A stretch of DNA of 64,000 bases from Mucilaginibacter dorajii. GTDB taxonomy: Bacteria > Bacteroidota > Bacteroidia > Sphingobacteriales > Sphingobacteriaceae. Position numbers and translations under genes: made by a program. The stretch is taken from contig NZ_JANTYS010000007.1 of the NCBI RefSeq assembly GCF_024808255.1, positions 1 to 64,000 on the forward strand. The letters are read 5' to 3'. Positions 16,893-24,697 of this stretch are shown here, piece by piece; within the stretch, counting starts at the first letter, position 1; every line of letters begins with the position of its first letter. Below the pieces are notes generated by a model that was given only the letters and a program-made list of their open reading frames with translations, was not told the origin of the DNA and ran no database searches.

Positions 16893-18407
16893 ATGAAAAA
16901 ATTAATCCTCCTCCTCCTGGTCAGCCTGAATACCTTAATCGTTTTTGGCCAGACACACCCCAACGACCTGCGTTTCGCCGGCATGGATATATATGCTGAT
17001 AGCGTATTGAAACAATTCCATATAGCCGGTTTTGCCGTGGCTGTCGTAGAAAACGATAAAGTGATCTATGCCAAAGGCTTTGGTTACCGCGATGAGAAAA
17101 AAAAGCTGCCGGTAACACCCAATACCGTATTTCCCATCAACTCCTGCACGAAAGCTTTTACAGATGCCCTTTGCGGTATCCTGGTAAATGAAGGAAAACT
17201 TGGGTTGGACCAACCGGTGCGCGATTACGTCTCCTGGTTCAGGTTCTATAATGAGTATACGACCGAACACGCGACCATAAGGGACCTGATGGCGCATCGT
17301 ACAGGACTGCCAAGGCACGACCAGGTTTCTGATTTTTTTGACAATTCACAGCCAAGGGACAGTTTGATCTATCGTATCCGGTATTTACAACCCTTTGCGG
17401 AACTGCGCCAAAAATATCAGTACAACAACCTGATGTATACCGTGCTGGGTGTCGTGACCGAAAAGCTCACCGGGCAAAGCTATGAGCAAAATATAGCAGA
17501 ACGGTTGCTGAAGCCGCTGGATATGTCCAATACCAGCCTGTCGGCAACCGGCCTGATGGCCAGTCCAGATCATTCCCTGGGCTACTATTATGACGAACAA
17601 AAAGGGCAGCTCATGGCGGGCGATTATGGCAATGAACCGAACCCGAACTGTCCTGCCGGCGGGATATGCTCCTCCGTTGCGGACATGAGCAAATGGCTGA
17701 TCGCCTGGCTAAACGGCGGGAAATATAACGGTAAACAGGTGATACCCGATTGGTACGTAAAAGAAGCGATACGCCCGCAGACGCCGATCGACAATTATAA
17801 TTATGGGCTGGGCTGGTATTTGTCCGCATTCCGCGGCGGTCATTTCCGGGTGGAACACAGCGGTACCGGGCGGTTTTCCAATTCAACCGTGTGTTTTTAT
17901 CCATCTGCAAACGGCTACAGCAGCCCGCACAAGATCGGCATCGTTGTTTTATCGAACGAGTTTGGCGACTACCTCACCAGCCTGATACGCGACTATCTTT
18001 CGGATAAGCTCTTGAACGAAGGGCGCAAAGATCTTCCGGGCAGCAATGGCGAGTGGTCGGCCTGGTTCCCGGGCTATAAAGCGTATTTTGCCAGTATGCA
18101 TAAACCCAATACCGGCGGGGACGGAACGCCAGTCAAACCTTCGCCGCTTTCGCATCCGGTAAACGCTTATACCGGGAAATATTATAACGCAGGATACCGC
18201 ACCATTGAAATATACCTGAAGGGGGACCAGCTGCAAGCACGGTTTAATAGGGTTGACCTAAGCCTGAAGCATTTCAATTTTGATGTTTTTGATGCGTCAC
18301 CCGGCGGGAAATTAAAATTCAATACCGACAATGACGGTAAAATCGCAGATATTACGATGCCGCTTGAAGAAATGGTGAGTGATATTGTTTTTGAGCGCAC
18401 TAAATGA
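16893..18407 (+). CDS. Exported serine hydrolase with C-terminal DUF3471-like domain
   Basis: 504 residues. A signal peptide (MKKLILLLLVSLNTLIVFGQ) precedes a class C beta-lactamase-type domain (about 30-385): Ser84-Cys-Thr-Lys87 in PINSCTKAFT, YNN in YQYNNLMYTVLG, HSG in VEHSGTGRF. The last 100 residues (about 405-504, AYTGKYYNAGYRTIEIYLKG onward) form a beta-rich DUF3471-like domain common in this group. It is only distantly similar to the protein at 13017-14333, so the two are not a recent tandem copy. Start ATG at 16893 has the sequence GAGAACAGAATA before it, with no strong ribosome-binding site. Confidence 0.9.
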   Translation: MKKLILLLLVSLNTLIVFGQTHPNDLRFAGMDIYADSVLKQFHIAGFAVAVVENDKVIYAKGFGYRDEKKKLPVTPNTVFPINSCTKAFTDALCGILVNEGKLGLDQPVRDYVSWFRFYNEYTTEHATIRDLMAHRTGLPRHDQVSDFFDNSQPRDSLIYRIRYLQPFAELRQKYQYNNLMYTVLGVVTEKLTGQSYEQNIAERLLKPLDMSNTSLSATGLMASPDHSLGYYYDEQKGQLMAGDYGNEPNPNCPAGGICSSVADMSKWLIAWLNGGKYNGKQVIPDWYVKEAIRPQTPIDNYNYGLGWYLSAFRGGHFRVEHSGTGRFSNSTVCFYPSANGYSSPHKIGIVVLSNEFGDYLTSLIRDYLSDKLLNEGRKDLPGSNGEWSAWFPGYKAYFASMHKPNTGGDGTPVKPSPLSHPVNAYTGKYYNAGYRTIEIYLKGDQLQARFNRVDLSLKHFNFDVFDASPGGKLKFNTDNDGKIADITMPLEEMVSDIVFERTK

Positions 18408-18627
18408 CACCGGGGTCATATTTTGCAAGAGGCCGTATCATAAATCAAATGATATAGCTTTTAGCTAAATATAACTAATTATTAAAAATGGCTTAGGTCT
18501 ATTTTTGGCTACTAATATGACTCATAAATCATAAGGTCTGTTACCGGGCAGTAAAATGCCTTATAATAAGTTCAATAAATACTTCGGTAAAGTTAGGTAC
18601 TACTGAAGTTTTGTTCCCACAGTGTTT
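18408..18627. other. Intergenic, nothing recognised
   Basis: AT-rich spacer between the last hydrolase gene and repeat R2. No reading frame, hairpin or promoter could be supported. Confidence 0.4.
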
Positions 18628-18756
18628 TTTTTTCGAACCAATTCATCGGAAAATTACGACGAATTGGAAATTTAGGAGAGAATTTTTCAATTATTTAAAC
18701 CACCATGTTATTTATCTGCGATTTCTTAAATGAGGTTTATTAGCATGTCAACATAA
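18628..18756. repeat. Long direct repeat R2, right copy
   Basis: Counterpart of 10332-10460, same orientation and length. Only scattered substitutions separate them. It runs directly into a double-hairpin unit. Confidence 0.8.
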
Positions 18757-18763
18757 CCCCGCT

Positions 18764-18812
18764 GTCCGAAGCCTCCGACTTCGGACGACTAAGCTTGTAG
18801 TCTCCGACTACA
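18764..18812. repeat. CTCCGA double-hairpin repeat
   Basis: Hairpin A (18764-18786, arms GTCCGAAG/CTTCGGAC) and hairpin B (18796-18812, arms TGTAGT/ACTACA) are identical in plan to the best copy at 8555-8603, including the CGACTAAGCT linker. Confidence 0.8.
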
Positions 18813-18872
18813 GTGTGGTAACTGTTATTTTTTTAGAAAACCGAAAGCATAATATCTTATCTTGGCTCCGCA

Positions 18873-19068
18873 GGCTGTTGCGGTTTTGTTGCGCTTTGTA
18901 AAATATAAAAATCCATAATTGCTTGATTTTTAGAAGTGTACTAATTTTATACAGTTACACCTGTTGCGCAACAACACAACGCTTGGGGGAGGATATCGGC
19001 GGATTTAAAAAGAAGTCTTAAATCCTGATTCTTAACTCTTGATTCTAAATCCTAAAAGTGCTCCCGAC
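18873..19068. repeat. Long direct repeat R1, right copy
   Basis: Counterpart of 10026-10206. Its right end enters the 3' end of tRNA-Arg (19059 onward), the usual place for attachment sites of integrative elements. Confidence 0.75.
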
Positions 19069-19130
19069 GAGATTCGAACTCATATCGATGGTACCGGAAA
19101 CCATAATTCTATCCATTGAACTACGGAAGC
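19059..19130 (-). tRNA. tRNA-Arg (anticodon CCG)
   Basis: Read on the minus strand. Acceptor arms GCTTCCG and CGGGAGC pair (one G-T), with discriminator A at 19059. D arm is GTTC...GAAT. The anticodon stem ATGGT/ACCAT closes the loop TTCCGGT, so the anticodon is CCG, reading CGG arginine codons. The T arm has ATGAG-TTCGAAT-CTCGT. The CCA end is not encoded. It stands alone, 95 bases from the end of the DUF1906 gene, at the right end of direct repeat R1. Confidence 0.95.
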
Positions 19131-19225
19131 AATTGCTGCAAATATATAAAATTGATTGAAACCATATTTGCCGCAGTTTAAATTACTCGTCTTTTTCAGC
19201 AAATTAAATTTTGCCGTAGTTAACC

Positions 19226-19897
19226 TTATTTGGCAAGCCAGAGGGCTGTGCCCCCTAAATGGTCGGTTTGCATTACATTCGGGTCAATCATAGAGCCGTT
19301 TACCAGCTTCTGTGTTTTTTGTAAGATTTGAAATCCTCTCGTGGCAACTTCCGGCCCATTATAGGCCCTCCAGTAGTGACTAAACGACAGGTTATTGTAC
19401 AATTGTTGTGAGGTAAGTCCGCAGCCATAGCCAACATACACACCCGGCACGTAGCCCGCTGCATGTACAGCGGCATACCAGGCCTGGCAATAAGCTATTA
19501 CATCGGCCGCAGGGGCATTTTTGTCAACCTCTTCCAAATCCAGCCAGATATTGATACCTGGTGGCAGTCCAACTATTTCTTTGGCGTATGAAGCGGCGTA
19601 AGTGCCGTATGCTGTTCCAAGAGTTTCAGATGGCACCCATTGCGGTAGCGCGACATGCTGTACGGCCATGAGTGCAAGCCCGGCGTTTAAAATGCGTAAT
19701 GCCTCGGCATGGGTAAGGTTGTTTTTAATGAGTTTCGCGGTACGCGGAATGTAACGGATACAAAAATCGTATCCCGCGTTTTTAAAACCGGTTGCCTGTG
19801 CAGCGGTAACGTGTGAGTTAATATCGAAACCTGATAAACCGGCAGCGGCTTTCTGAACTGTTCCGGGAAGGGCGAGTGGAATTGTAGTATTAGGCAT
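19226..19897 (-). CDS. DUF1906 glycoside-hydrolase-like protein
   Basis: 223 residues. The N-terminal phrase GFDINSHVTAAQATGFKNAGYDFCIRYI and later NIWLDLEEV and GYVPGVYVGYG fit the DUF1906 (Rv2525c-like) TIM-barrel family, related to GH25-like lysozyme folds. The start ATG at 19897 leaves no clear signal peptide. Family members are thought to act on cell-wall glycans, though activity is unproven. It stands alone between the tRNA and a 566-base gap. Acidic residues in WLDLEEVD are the likely active-site group. Confidence 0.8.
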   Translation of the reverse strand: MPNTTIPLALPGTVQKAAAGLSGFDINSHVTAAQATGFKNAGYDFCIRYIPRTAKLIKNNLTHAEALRILNAGLALMAVQHVALPQWVPSETLGTAYGTYAASYAKEIVGLPPGINIWLDLEEVDKNAPAADVIAYCQAWYAAVHAAGYVPGVYVGYGCGLTSQQLYNNLSFSHYWRAYNGPEVATRGFQILQKTQKLVNGSMIDPNVMQTDHLGGTALWLAK

Positions 19898-20463
19898 AAT
19901 GTTATTGGCTTAGGTGATACACTGATAAGCAGATGCTTACATGCTAATTTACTAAAAAAAAGCGACAAAAACAAGTAAAATGCAACGTAAAATCAGGTGC
20001 TTGCGCCTAAATTGCGCGATGCATCTGTTTAATGTTAACCTTGTAAAAACACAAAACACTGATTGTTAATTATTTATAAAATATATTTCTGAAATATGTT
20101 AAGTTATGTTAACCCAATTAGGTGCGTTTGCCCTGCCTTTATGGTGGCGAATTGTAAGTTGTTTTGTGGTTAATGATATAGTATATATTGGGCTGATCAT
20201 TGCTCTTGCGATTACCTTACGAAAATCAAACCAATGCTTACAAAAATCAAACAATTGGCTTTGGCCATTTGGCAAGCTACTGAAATAGCCCTTAAACTTG
20301 CAGATACAAATTGAAAAACGAGGCCCCGCTGCCAGGATAACAAAGGCATCAAAATAACCCACAATAGTGCAGATTATTCCAGATGCGAACGATGGCGAGG
20401 CCTGTAATTATTTGTACCTTAGATTACTAATCAAACAATAAAACAACAACAAACAACACTACC
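19898..20463. other. Gap without a supported gene
   Basis: AT-rich. A 60-codon frame at 20106-20288 has one hydrophobic stretch but no ribosome-binding site or family likeness and is not called. The last 60 bases must hold the promoter of the alcohol dehydrogenase, but no consensus box was certain. Confidence 0.4.
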
Positions 20464-21507
20464 ATGATTGAAGCAAAAGCTTATGCAGCCCAGGACGAAA
20501 ACACACCGTTGGCTCCCTGGTCTTTCGAGAGGCGGGAAGTAGGTCCGCATGATGTGCAATTTGATATTTTATTTTGCGGTGTTTGCCACTCCGATTTGCA
20601 CCAGATTAAAAACGATTGGTTCCCGGGCATTTTCCCGATGGTACCAGGCCACGAAATTGTAGGCCGCGTAATTAAAGTAGGCGATCACGTAAAAAACTTT
20701 AAAGTAGGCGATTTGGCCGGTACCGGCTGTATGGTTGACTCATGCCAGGTTTGCGAAAACTGCAAACAGGATTTGGAGCAATATTGCCTGGAAGGCAGCA
20801 CCCAAACCTACAACAGCTATGAGCGCGATGGCAAAACCCCAACTTACGGTGGTTACTCCAACACCATTGTTGTAAGGGAAGAGTTTGTACTTCACATATC
20901 AGATAAAGTTGACCTGGCTGCGGTTGCACCTTTACTTTGTGCCGGTATTACCACTTATTCGCCATTAAGGCATTGGAAGGTTGGCAAGGGCCATAAATTA
21001 GCGGTTTTAGGCTTGGGTGGTCTGGGCCACATGGCTGTTAAATTTGGCGTAGCCTTTGGTGCCGAAGTTACTGTGTTAAGTACTTCGCCTAAAAAAGAAG
21101 AGGATGCCAAAAAATTAGGAGCTCACCACTTTGTAGTAACCTCTGATGAAGCACAGGTAAAAGCTGCCAAAGGTACTTTCGATTTTATATTGGATACCGT
21201 ATCTGCCGAGCACGATTTTAACATGTACCTATCGTTATTAAGAACAAACGGCGTACATATTTGCGTAGGTGTACCACCCAAACCAGCCGAAATACAGGCG
21301 TTCAGCCTGTTAGGCGGTCGTAAAAGTTTAGCTGGATCTGGCATTGGCGGGATCAAAGAAACCCAGGGAATGCTTGATTTTTGCGCCGAGCACAACATCG
21401 TATCTGATATTGAACTGATTGATATTAAAAACATCCAACCAGCTTATGACCGTATGGTTAAAGGCGATGTACGTTACCGTTTTGTAATTGATATGGCAAC
21501 CCTTTAA
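20464..21507 (+). CDS. NAD(P)-dependent zinc alcohol dehydrogenase (YahK/AdhA-like)
   Basis: 347 residues of the medium-chain dehydrogenase family. Catalytic-zinc ligands are in FCGVCHSDLHQI and VPGHEIVG, with the third Cys in LLCAGITTYSPL. Four structural-zinc cysteines lie in CQVCENCKQDLEQYC. The Rossmann motif is GLGGLGHMAVKF, followed by LSTSPKKEEDAKKLGA, where the Ser-Thr-Ser run suggests NADPH preference. Close relatives reduce a broad range of aldehydes to alcohols (cinnamyl-alcohol-dehydrogenase-like group). Monocistronic, with a strong terminator 80 bases after the stop. Confidence 0.93.
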   Translation: MIEAKAYAAQDENTPLAPWSFERREVGPHDVQFDILFCGVCHSDLHQIKNDWFPGIFPMVPGHEIVGRVIKVGDHVKNFKVGDLAGTGCMVDSCQVCENCKQDLEQYCLEGSTQTYNSYERDGKTPTYGGYSNTIVVREEFVLHISDKVDLAAVAPLLCAGITTYSPLRHWKVGKGHKLAVLGLGGLGHMAVKFGVAFGAEVTVLSTSPKKEEDAKKLGAHHFVVTSDEAQVKAAKGTFDFILDTVSAEHDFNMYLSLLRTNGVHICVGVPPKPAEIQAFSLLGGRKSLAGSGIGGIKETQGMLDFCAEHNIVSDIELIDIKNIQPAYDRMVKGDVRYRFVIDMATL

Positions 21508-21586
21508 TTTATAAACTGAATAAATTGAGTTTATAAATTATTACCATCCGTACGGTTTAGATACGGCGACTACATAAATAGTTTTT

Positions 21587-21632
21587 AGCGGGCTTATTAT
21601 TTCTTTCAGAACTGATAAGCCCGCTTCTTTTA
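21587..21632 (+). terminator. Terminator of the alcohol dehydrogenase
   Basis: AGCGGGCTTAT (21587-21597) pairs with ATAAGCCCGCT (21615-21625), then TCTTTT. Confidence 0.85.
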
Positions 21633-21641
21633 AATTCCTTC

Positions 21642-21883
21642 TCACAAAGCTACTGTGTGTACACATCTTTTAGATCCGTATCACTAAACAAAAACATTGT
21701 CATTTCGAACCCTTGGAGGGAGGGATTTTGCAGGGTAAGGGTGAGAAATCTTATACGACAGGCTACATTTGCTTGTCACTCGTAGAAGATTTCTCTTTCG
21801 CGCCCTTCTCATCCCCTCCTTCGCTCTATCGAAATGACATTTTTCTTTTTTAGAAAGATGTGCACACACTGTAGATCACAAAG
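21642..21883. mobile_element. MITE-like element with 8-bp target duplication
   Basis: Direct repeats TCACAAAG at 21642-21649 and 21876-21883 flank a 226-base body (21650-21875). Its ends are inverted repeats: TACTGTGTGTACACATC at the left against GATGTGCACACACTGTA at the right. Inside, GTCATTTCGA and TCGAAATGAC form a second nested inverted pair. It codes for nothing of size, so any transposase must act in trans. Confidence 0.65.
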
Positions 21884-21975
21884 GAGGACACCCTTGACTT
21901 AAACTAACACCTCTAACAATCAAGACGCACTTGGTACTTACATCCTATAGTTTACATCAATGCCGGGCACACAAC

Positions 21976-22008
21976 AAAAAACCCTACTTCTTTTCAGAAG
22001 CAGGGTTC
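21976..22008 (-). terminator. Terminator of the PUR protein gene
   Basis: On the minus strand AACCCTG-CTTC and GAAG-TAGGGTT pair around TGAAAA and are followed by TTTTTTG. It ends the gene at 22034. Confidence 0.85.
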
Positions 22009-22033
22009 ATTGTATTTTTAGTTTTATATGAGA

Positions 22034-22366
22034 TTATATCTCGAATGAAAAATCTTCATCAGCAGATGCTTTGGCTACTTCGTGGCCTTCGCTGTATTCG
22101 TAGCGTTTTTCAACTACATCCTGGTTAGCCCTGATGTAATCAACGGTTTCCTTTAACCCTTCGGCGAATTTTTCAAAGTCTTCTTTATATAAAAAGATCT
22201 TGTGTTTAATGAAAACGCCATCCTCCAAACGCTTTTTGCTTTCGGTTATGGTAACGTAATAATCGTTTGATCGGGTTGCTTTTACATCAAAAAAATACGT
22301 TCTCTTCCCGGCTCTCACCTTCTTTGAAAATACCTCTTCACGCTCTCTATTGTCAAAATCTCCCAT
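22034..22366 (-). CDS. PUR-alpha-like nucleic-acid-binding protein (DUF3276)
   Basis: 110 residues from the ATG at 22366 (MGDFDNREREEVF); an ATG at 22420 would add 18 residues of noncoding character. One PUR repeat is visible: EVFSKKVRAGKRTYFFDVKA then DYYVTITESKKR and KHKIFLYKEDFEKFAEGLKE. This small family is near universal in Bacteroidota and binds single-stranded DNA or RNA in characterised PUR proteins; its bacterial role is not settled. Monocistronic with its own terminator; the acidic tail (ASADEDFSFEI) is typical. Confidence 0.92.
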   Translation of the reverse strand: MGDFDNREREEVFSKKVRAGKRTYFFDVKATRSNDYYVTITESKKRLEDGVFIKHKIFLYKEDFEKFAEGLKETVDYIRANQDVVEKRYEYSEGHEVAKASADEDFSFEI

Positions 22367-22497
22367 AATGAATATACCTGTAATTAGTTTTGGTTGGCAT
22401 AAATATAAATAAAATTTCAAAGTGCAAGTATTTTATTCAATTTTATTGCGCTTATTAAAACAAAACAGTGTTTTTTTTGTGCAGAAGTTAATTTTAT

Positions 22498-24285
22498 TTA
22501 CGCGTCCTGCTCTTCTTCCAGCAATTGTTTTTCGTATAACTCAAAGTAGGTGCCTTTAAGCTGCATCAGGTATTCGTGGTTGCCGTGTTCAATAATTTCG
22601 CCGTTATCCATCACCAAAATCTTATCAGCATTTTTTATTGTCGAAATGCGGTGCGCTATAATAATACTGGTTTTATCCTTCATCACCCGGCCAAGATTAT
22701 TCAATATCTCTTCTTCGGTACGGGTATCAACTGCCGAAAGACAATCATCAAATATCAATATCTGCGGATGTTTAAAAATTGCCCGGGCTATAGATACCCG
22801 TTGCTTTTGACCGCCCGATAATGTCACGCCCCGCTCCCCTATCAGCGTTAAAAAGCCGTGTTCCAGCTCTACAATATTATTATAAACCGCGGCATCTTTG
22901 GCGGCCTGCTCTACCACAGGCAAATCCAACACATCGGCACTAAAGGCGATGTTGTTGGCAATGGTATCCGAAAACAGGAAAACCTCCTGCGGCACAAAAC
23001 CTATCTGCGAGCGGTAACTCTCCAGGTTAAGCTGCTGTAACGGAATTTTATCTGCCAGCACCTCGCCCCCGGTGGCATCATACATACGCATCACCAGGTT
23101 GGCTATAGTTGATTTGCCAGAACCTGTACGCCCAATGATAGCCACCATTTGCCCCGGCTCTATCTTAAAGGAAACATTTTTCAGGGCCTGAATGCCGGTA
23201 TCGGGATAGGTAAATGATACATTATTAAATTCGATAGCACCTTTGATGGGATGTGCGGGTGCTTTGGATGATATGATCTCGGGCTGCTCATGCAAAAACT
23301 CGTTGATCCGTTTTTGAGATGCGGCCGCACGCTGAATAAGCGAGGTTACCCAACCTAACGAGATCACCGGGAAGCTGAGCATATTAAGGTATACAATAAA
23401 CTCGGCGATATTGCCCGATGAGATATTGCCCTTCATCACCTCTACCCCACCCACGTACATGGTAATTACGTTGCTTAACCCCACCAACAGCAACATAATG
23501 GGATAAAACAAGGCCTGCACTTTGGCCAGCGCCATGGAGTGTGTTTTATAATTTTCACTTTCGGCAGCAAAGTTTTCGCGTACAAAACCTTCCCGTACAT
23601 ATGATTTGATAACCCGGATACCCGAGAAGTTCTCCTGCACAAAGCTTGACAAGCCAGATAAGCGCTGTTGAATTTGCTCGCTGCGGTAGTTGATCACATT
23701 GTTTACATAATAAATAATGCCCGCCAGAATAGGCAGCGGCAATACCGAAAATATGGCCAGCCTTACATTTACCGTAAGCATGGCGTAAATAACCAGTACA
23801 AACAGCACCACCGTGTTAATGGTATACATGATACCCGGACCAAGATACATCCGCACCCGACTCACGTCTTCGGTAACGCGGTTCATCAGATCGCCGGTGT
23901 TATGGCGACGGTAAAAGGCTAAAGAAAGACGTTGATAATGGCTATAGATCTCGTTTTTAAGATCGTACTCAATATGGCGAGACATCAGGATGATGGTTTG
24001 CCGCATAAAAAACAGGAACAATCCGCGTAGTAAAGCTAATACCAACACCAATACCCCAAACAGCATCAAACTACTGCCAAAAATATCATAGATCATGCTT
24101 TGGCGATTAAAATCCGCGAACAGCTGATAAGCGCCAATATTTTCGGTAACTAAATCGAAAGCCACCCTAATCACCTGGGCGGGCAGCACACCAAAAATGT
24201 TAGATATAATTACAAACAGCACACCAGGAATTAAACGCCAGCGGTATTTGTAAAAGAATTTATTAAGGTATGCGAGATCTTTCAT
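22498..24285 (-). CDS. ABC transporter, fused permease and ATPase (exporter type)
   Basis: 595 residues. Six membrane helices fill residues 15-310, and a nucleotide-binding domain the last 240: Walker A GRTGSGKST, Q-loop IGFVPQEVFLF, signature LSGGQKQR, Walker B ILIFDDCLSAVD and switch His in IIAHRIST. The layout is that of MsbA/MdlA-type half-transporters working as a homodimer or with a partner. The catalytic Glu after Walker B is replaced by Asp-Cys (DDC), a feature of the degenerate-site half of heterodimeric exporters such as TM287. It stands alone with no partner gene adjacent. Substrate unknown, perhaps lipid or drug. Confidence 0.92.
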   Translation of the reverse strand: MKDLAYLNKFFYKYRWRLIPGVLFVIISNIFGVLPAQVIRVAFDLVTENIGAYQLFADFNRQSMIYDIFGSSLMLFGVLVLVLALLRGLFLFFMRQTIILMSRHIEYDLKNEIYSHYQRLSLAFYRRHNTGDLMNRVTEDVSRVRMYLGPGIMYTINTVVLFVLVIYAMLTVNVRLAIFSVLPLPILAGIIYYVNNVINYRSEQIQQRLSGLSSFVQENFSGIRVIKSYVREGFVRENFAAESENYKTHSMALAKVQALFYPIMLLLVGLSNVITMYVGGVEVMKGNISSGNIAEFIVYLNMLSFPVISLGWVTSLIQRAAASQKRINEFLHEQPEIISSKAPAHPIKGAIEFNNVSFTYPDTGIQALKNVSFKIEPGQMVAIIGRTGSGKSTIANLVMRMYDATGGEVLADKIPLQQLNLESYRSQIGFVPQEVFLFSDTIANNIAFSADVLDLPVVEQAAKDAAVYNNIVELEHGFLTLIGERGVTLSGGQKQRVSIARAIFKHPQILIFDDCLSAVDTRTEEEILNNLGRVMKDKTSIIIAHRISTIKNADKILVMDNGEIIEHGNHEYLMQLKGTYFELYEKQLLEEEQDA

Positions 24286-24413
24286 TTATGTTAGTCCGGA
24301 AGTCTGGAAAGTCGGTAAGACCGAAAGACGCGACAAACCGTGCAATCAAAAGTATTAAATTTTGAGCGGATTGGTTGCGATGGAAAGTCGGATTGGTGTA
24401 AGAAAAATGGGTA

Positions 24414-24629
24414 CTACCCGCAGCAGCTATTGCCGGCCTGTATAGGCGGGCATTTTACCGTGCCGTAACTGCAAAATACACAGCAATCGCCGGGCAGGGG
24501 TTTTAGCCGGGCCTTACAGCCCTTGCATTCATAAAAATACTGGCAAGCATCCGTCGGCATGGTTTCTTCTTTTTGAAACCCGCATTGGGGGCAGGTGATT
24601 ATGGATTGGAGTTGAATTGCCTTAGCCAT
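24414..24629 (-). CDS. GDCCVxC domain-containing small Cys-rich protein
   Basis: 71 residues with eleven cysteines. The diagnostic GDCCVFCSYG is at residues 47-56; two further pairs are CPQCGF (13-18) and CQYFYECKGC (29-38), a zinc-ribbon-like arrangement, and SCCG ends the protein. The family is tied to heavy-metal resistance loci by context, and some members carry selenocysteine in the signature; here both positions are Cys (TGT/TGC codons). It lies between the ABC exporter and an AraC regulator on the other strand and seems monocistronic. Function unproven. Confidence 0.82.
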   Translation of the reverse strand: MAKAIQLQSIITCPQCGFQKEETMPTDACQYFYECKGCKARLKPLPGDCCVFCSYGTVKCPPIQAGNSCCG

Positions 24630-24697
24630 TTACAATTTATTACATTTAACACATCAAAGATTAGCACATTTTACGGAAATTGCACCTGCCAAATTAA

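Noticed and set aside
13017..18407. The two serine hydrolases as a recent tandem duplication
   Set aside because: They differ in length, C-terminal domain and motif details; similarity is only at family level.
20106..20288. 60-codon frame with a hydrophobic stretch before the alcohol dehydrogenase
   Set aside because: No ribosome-binding site and no recognisable motif; it could arise by chance in this gap.
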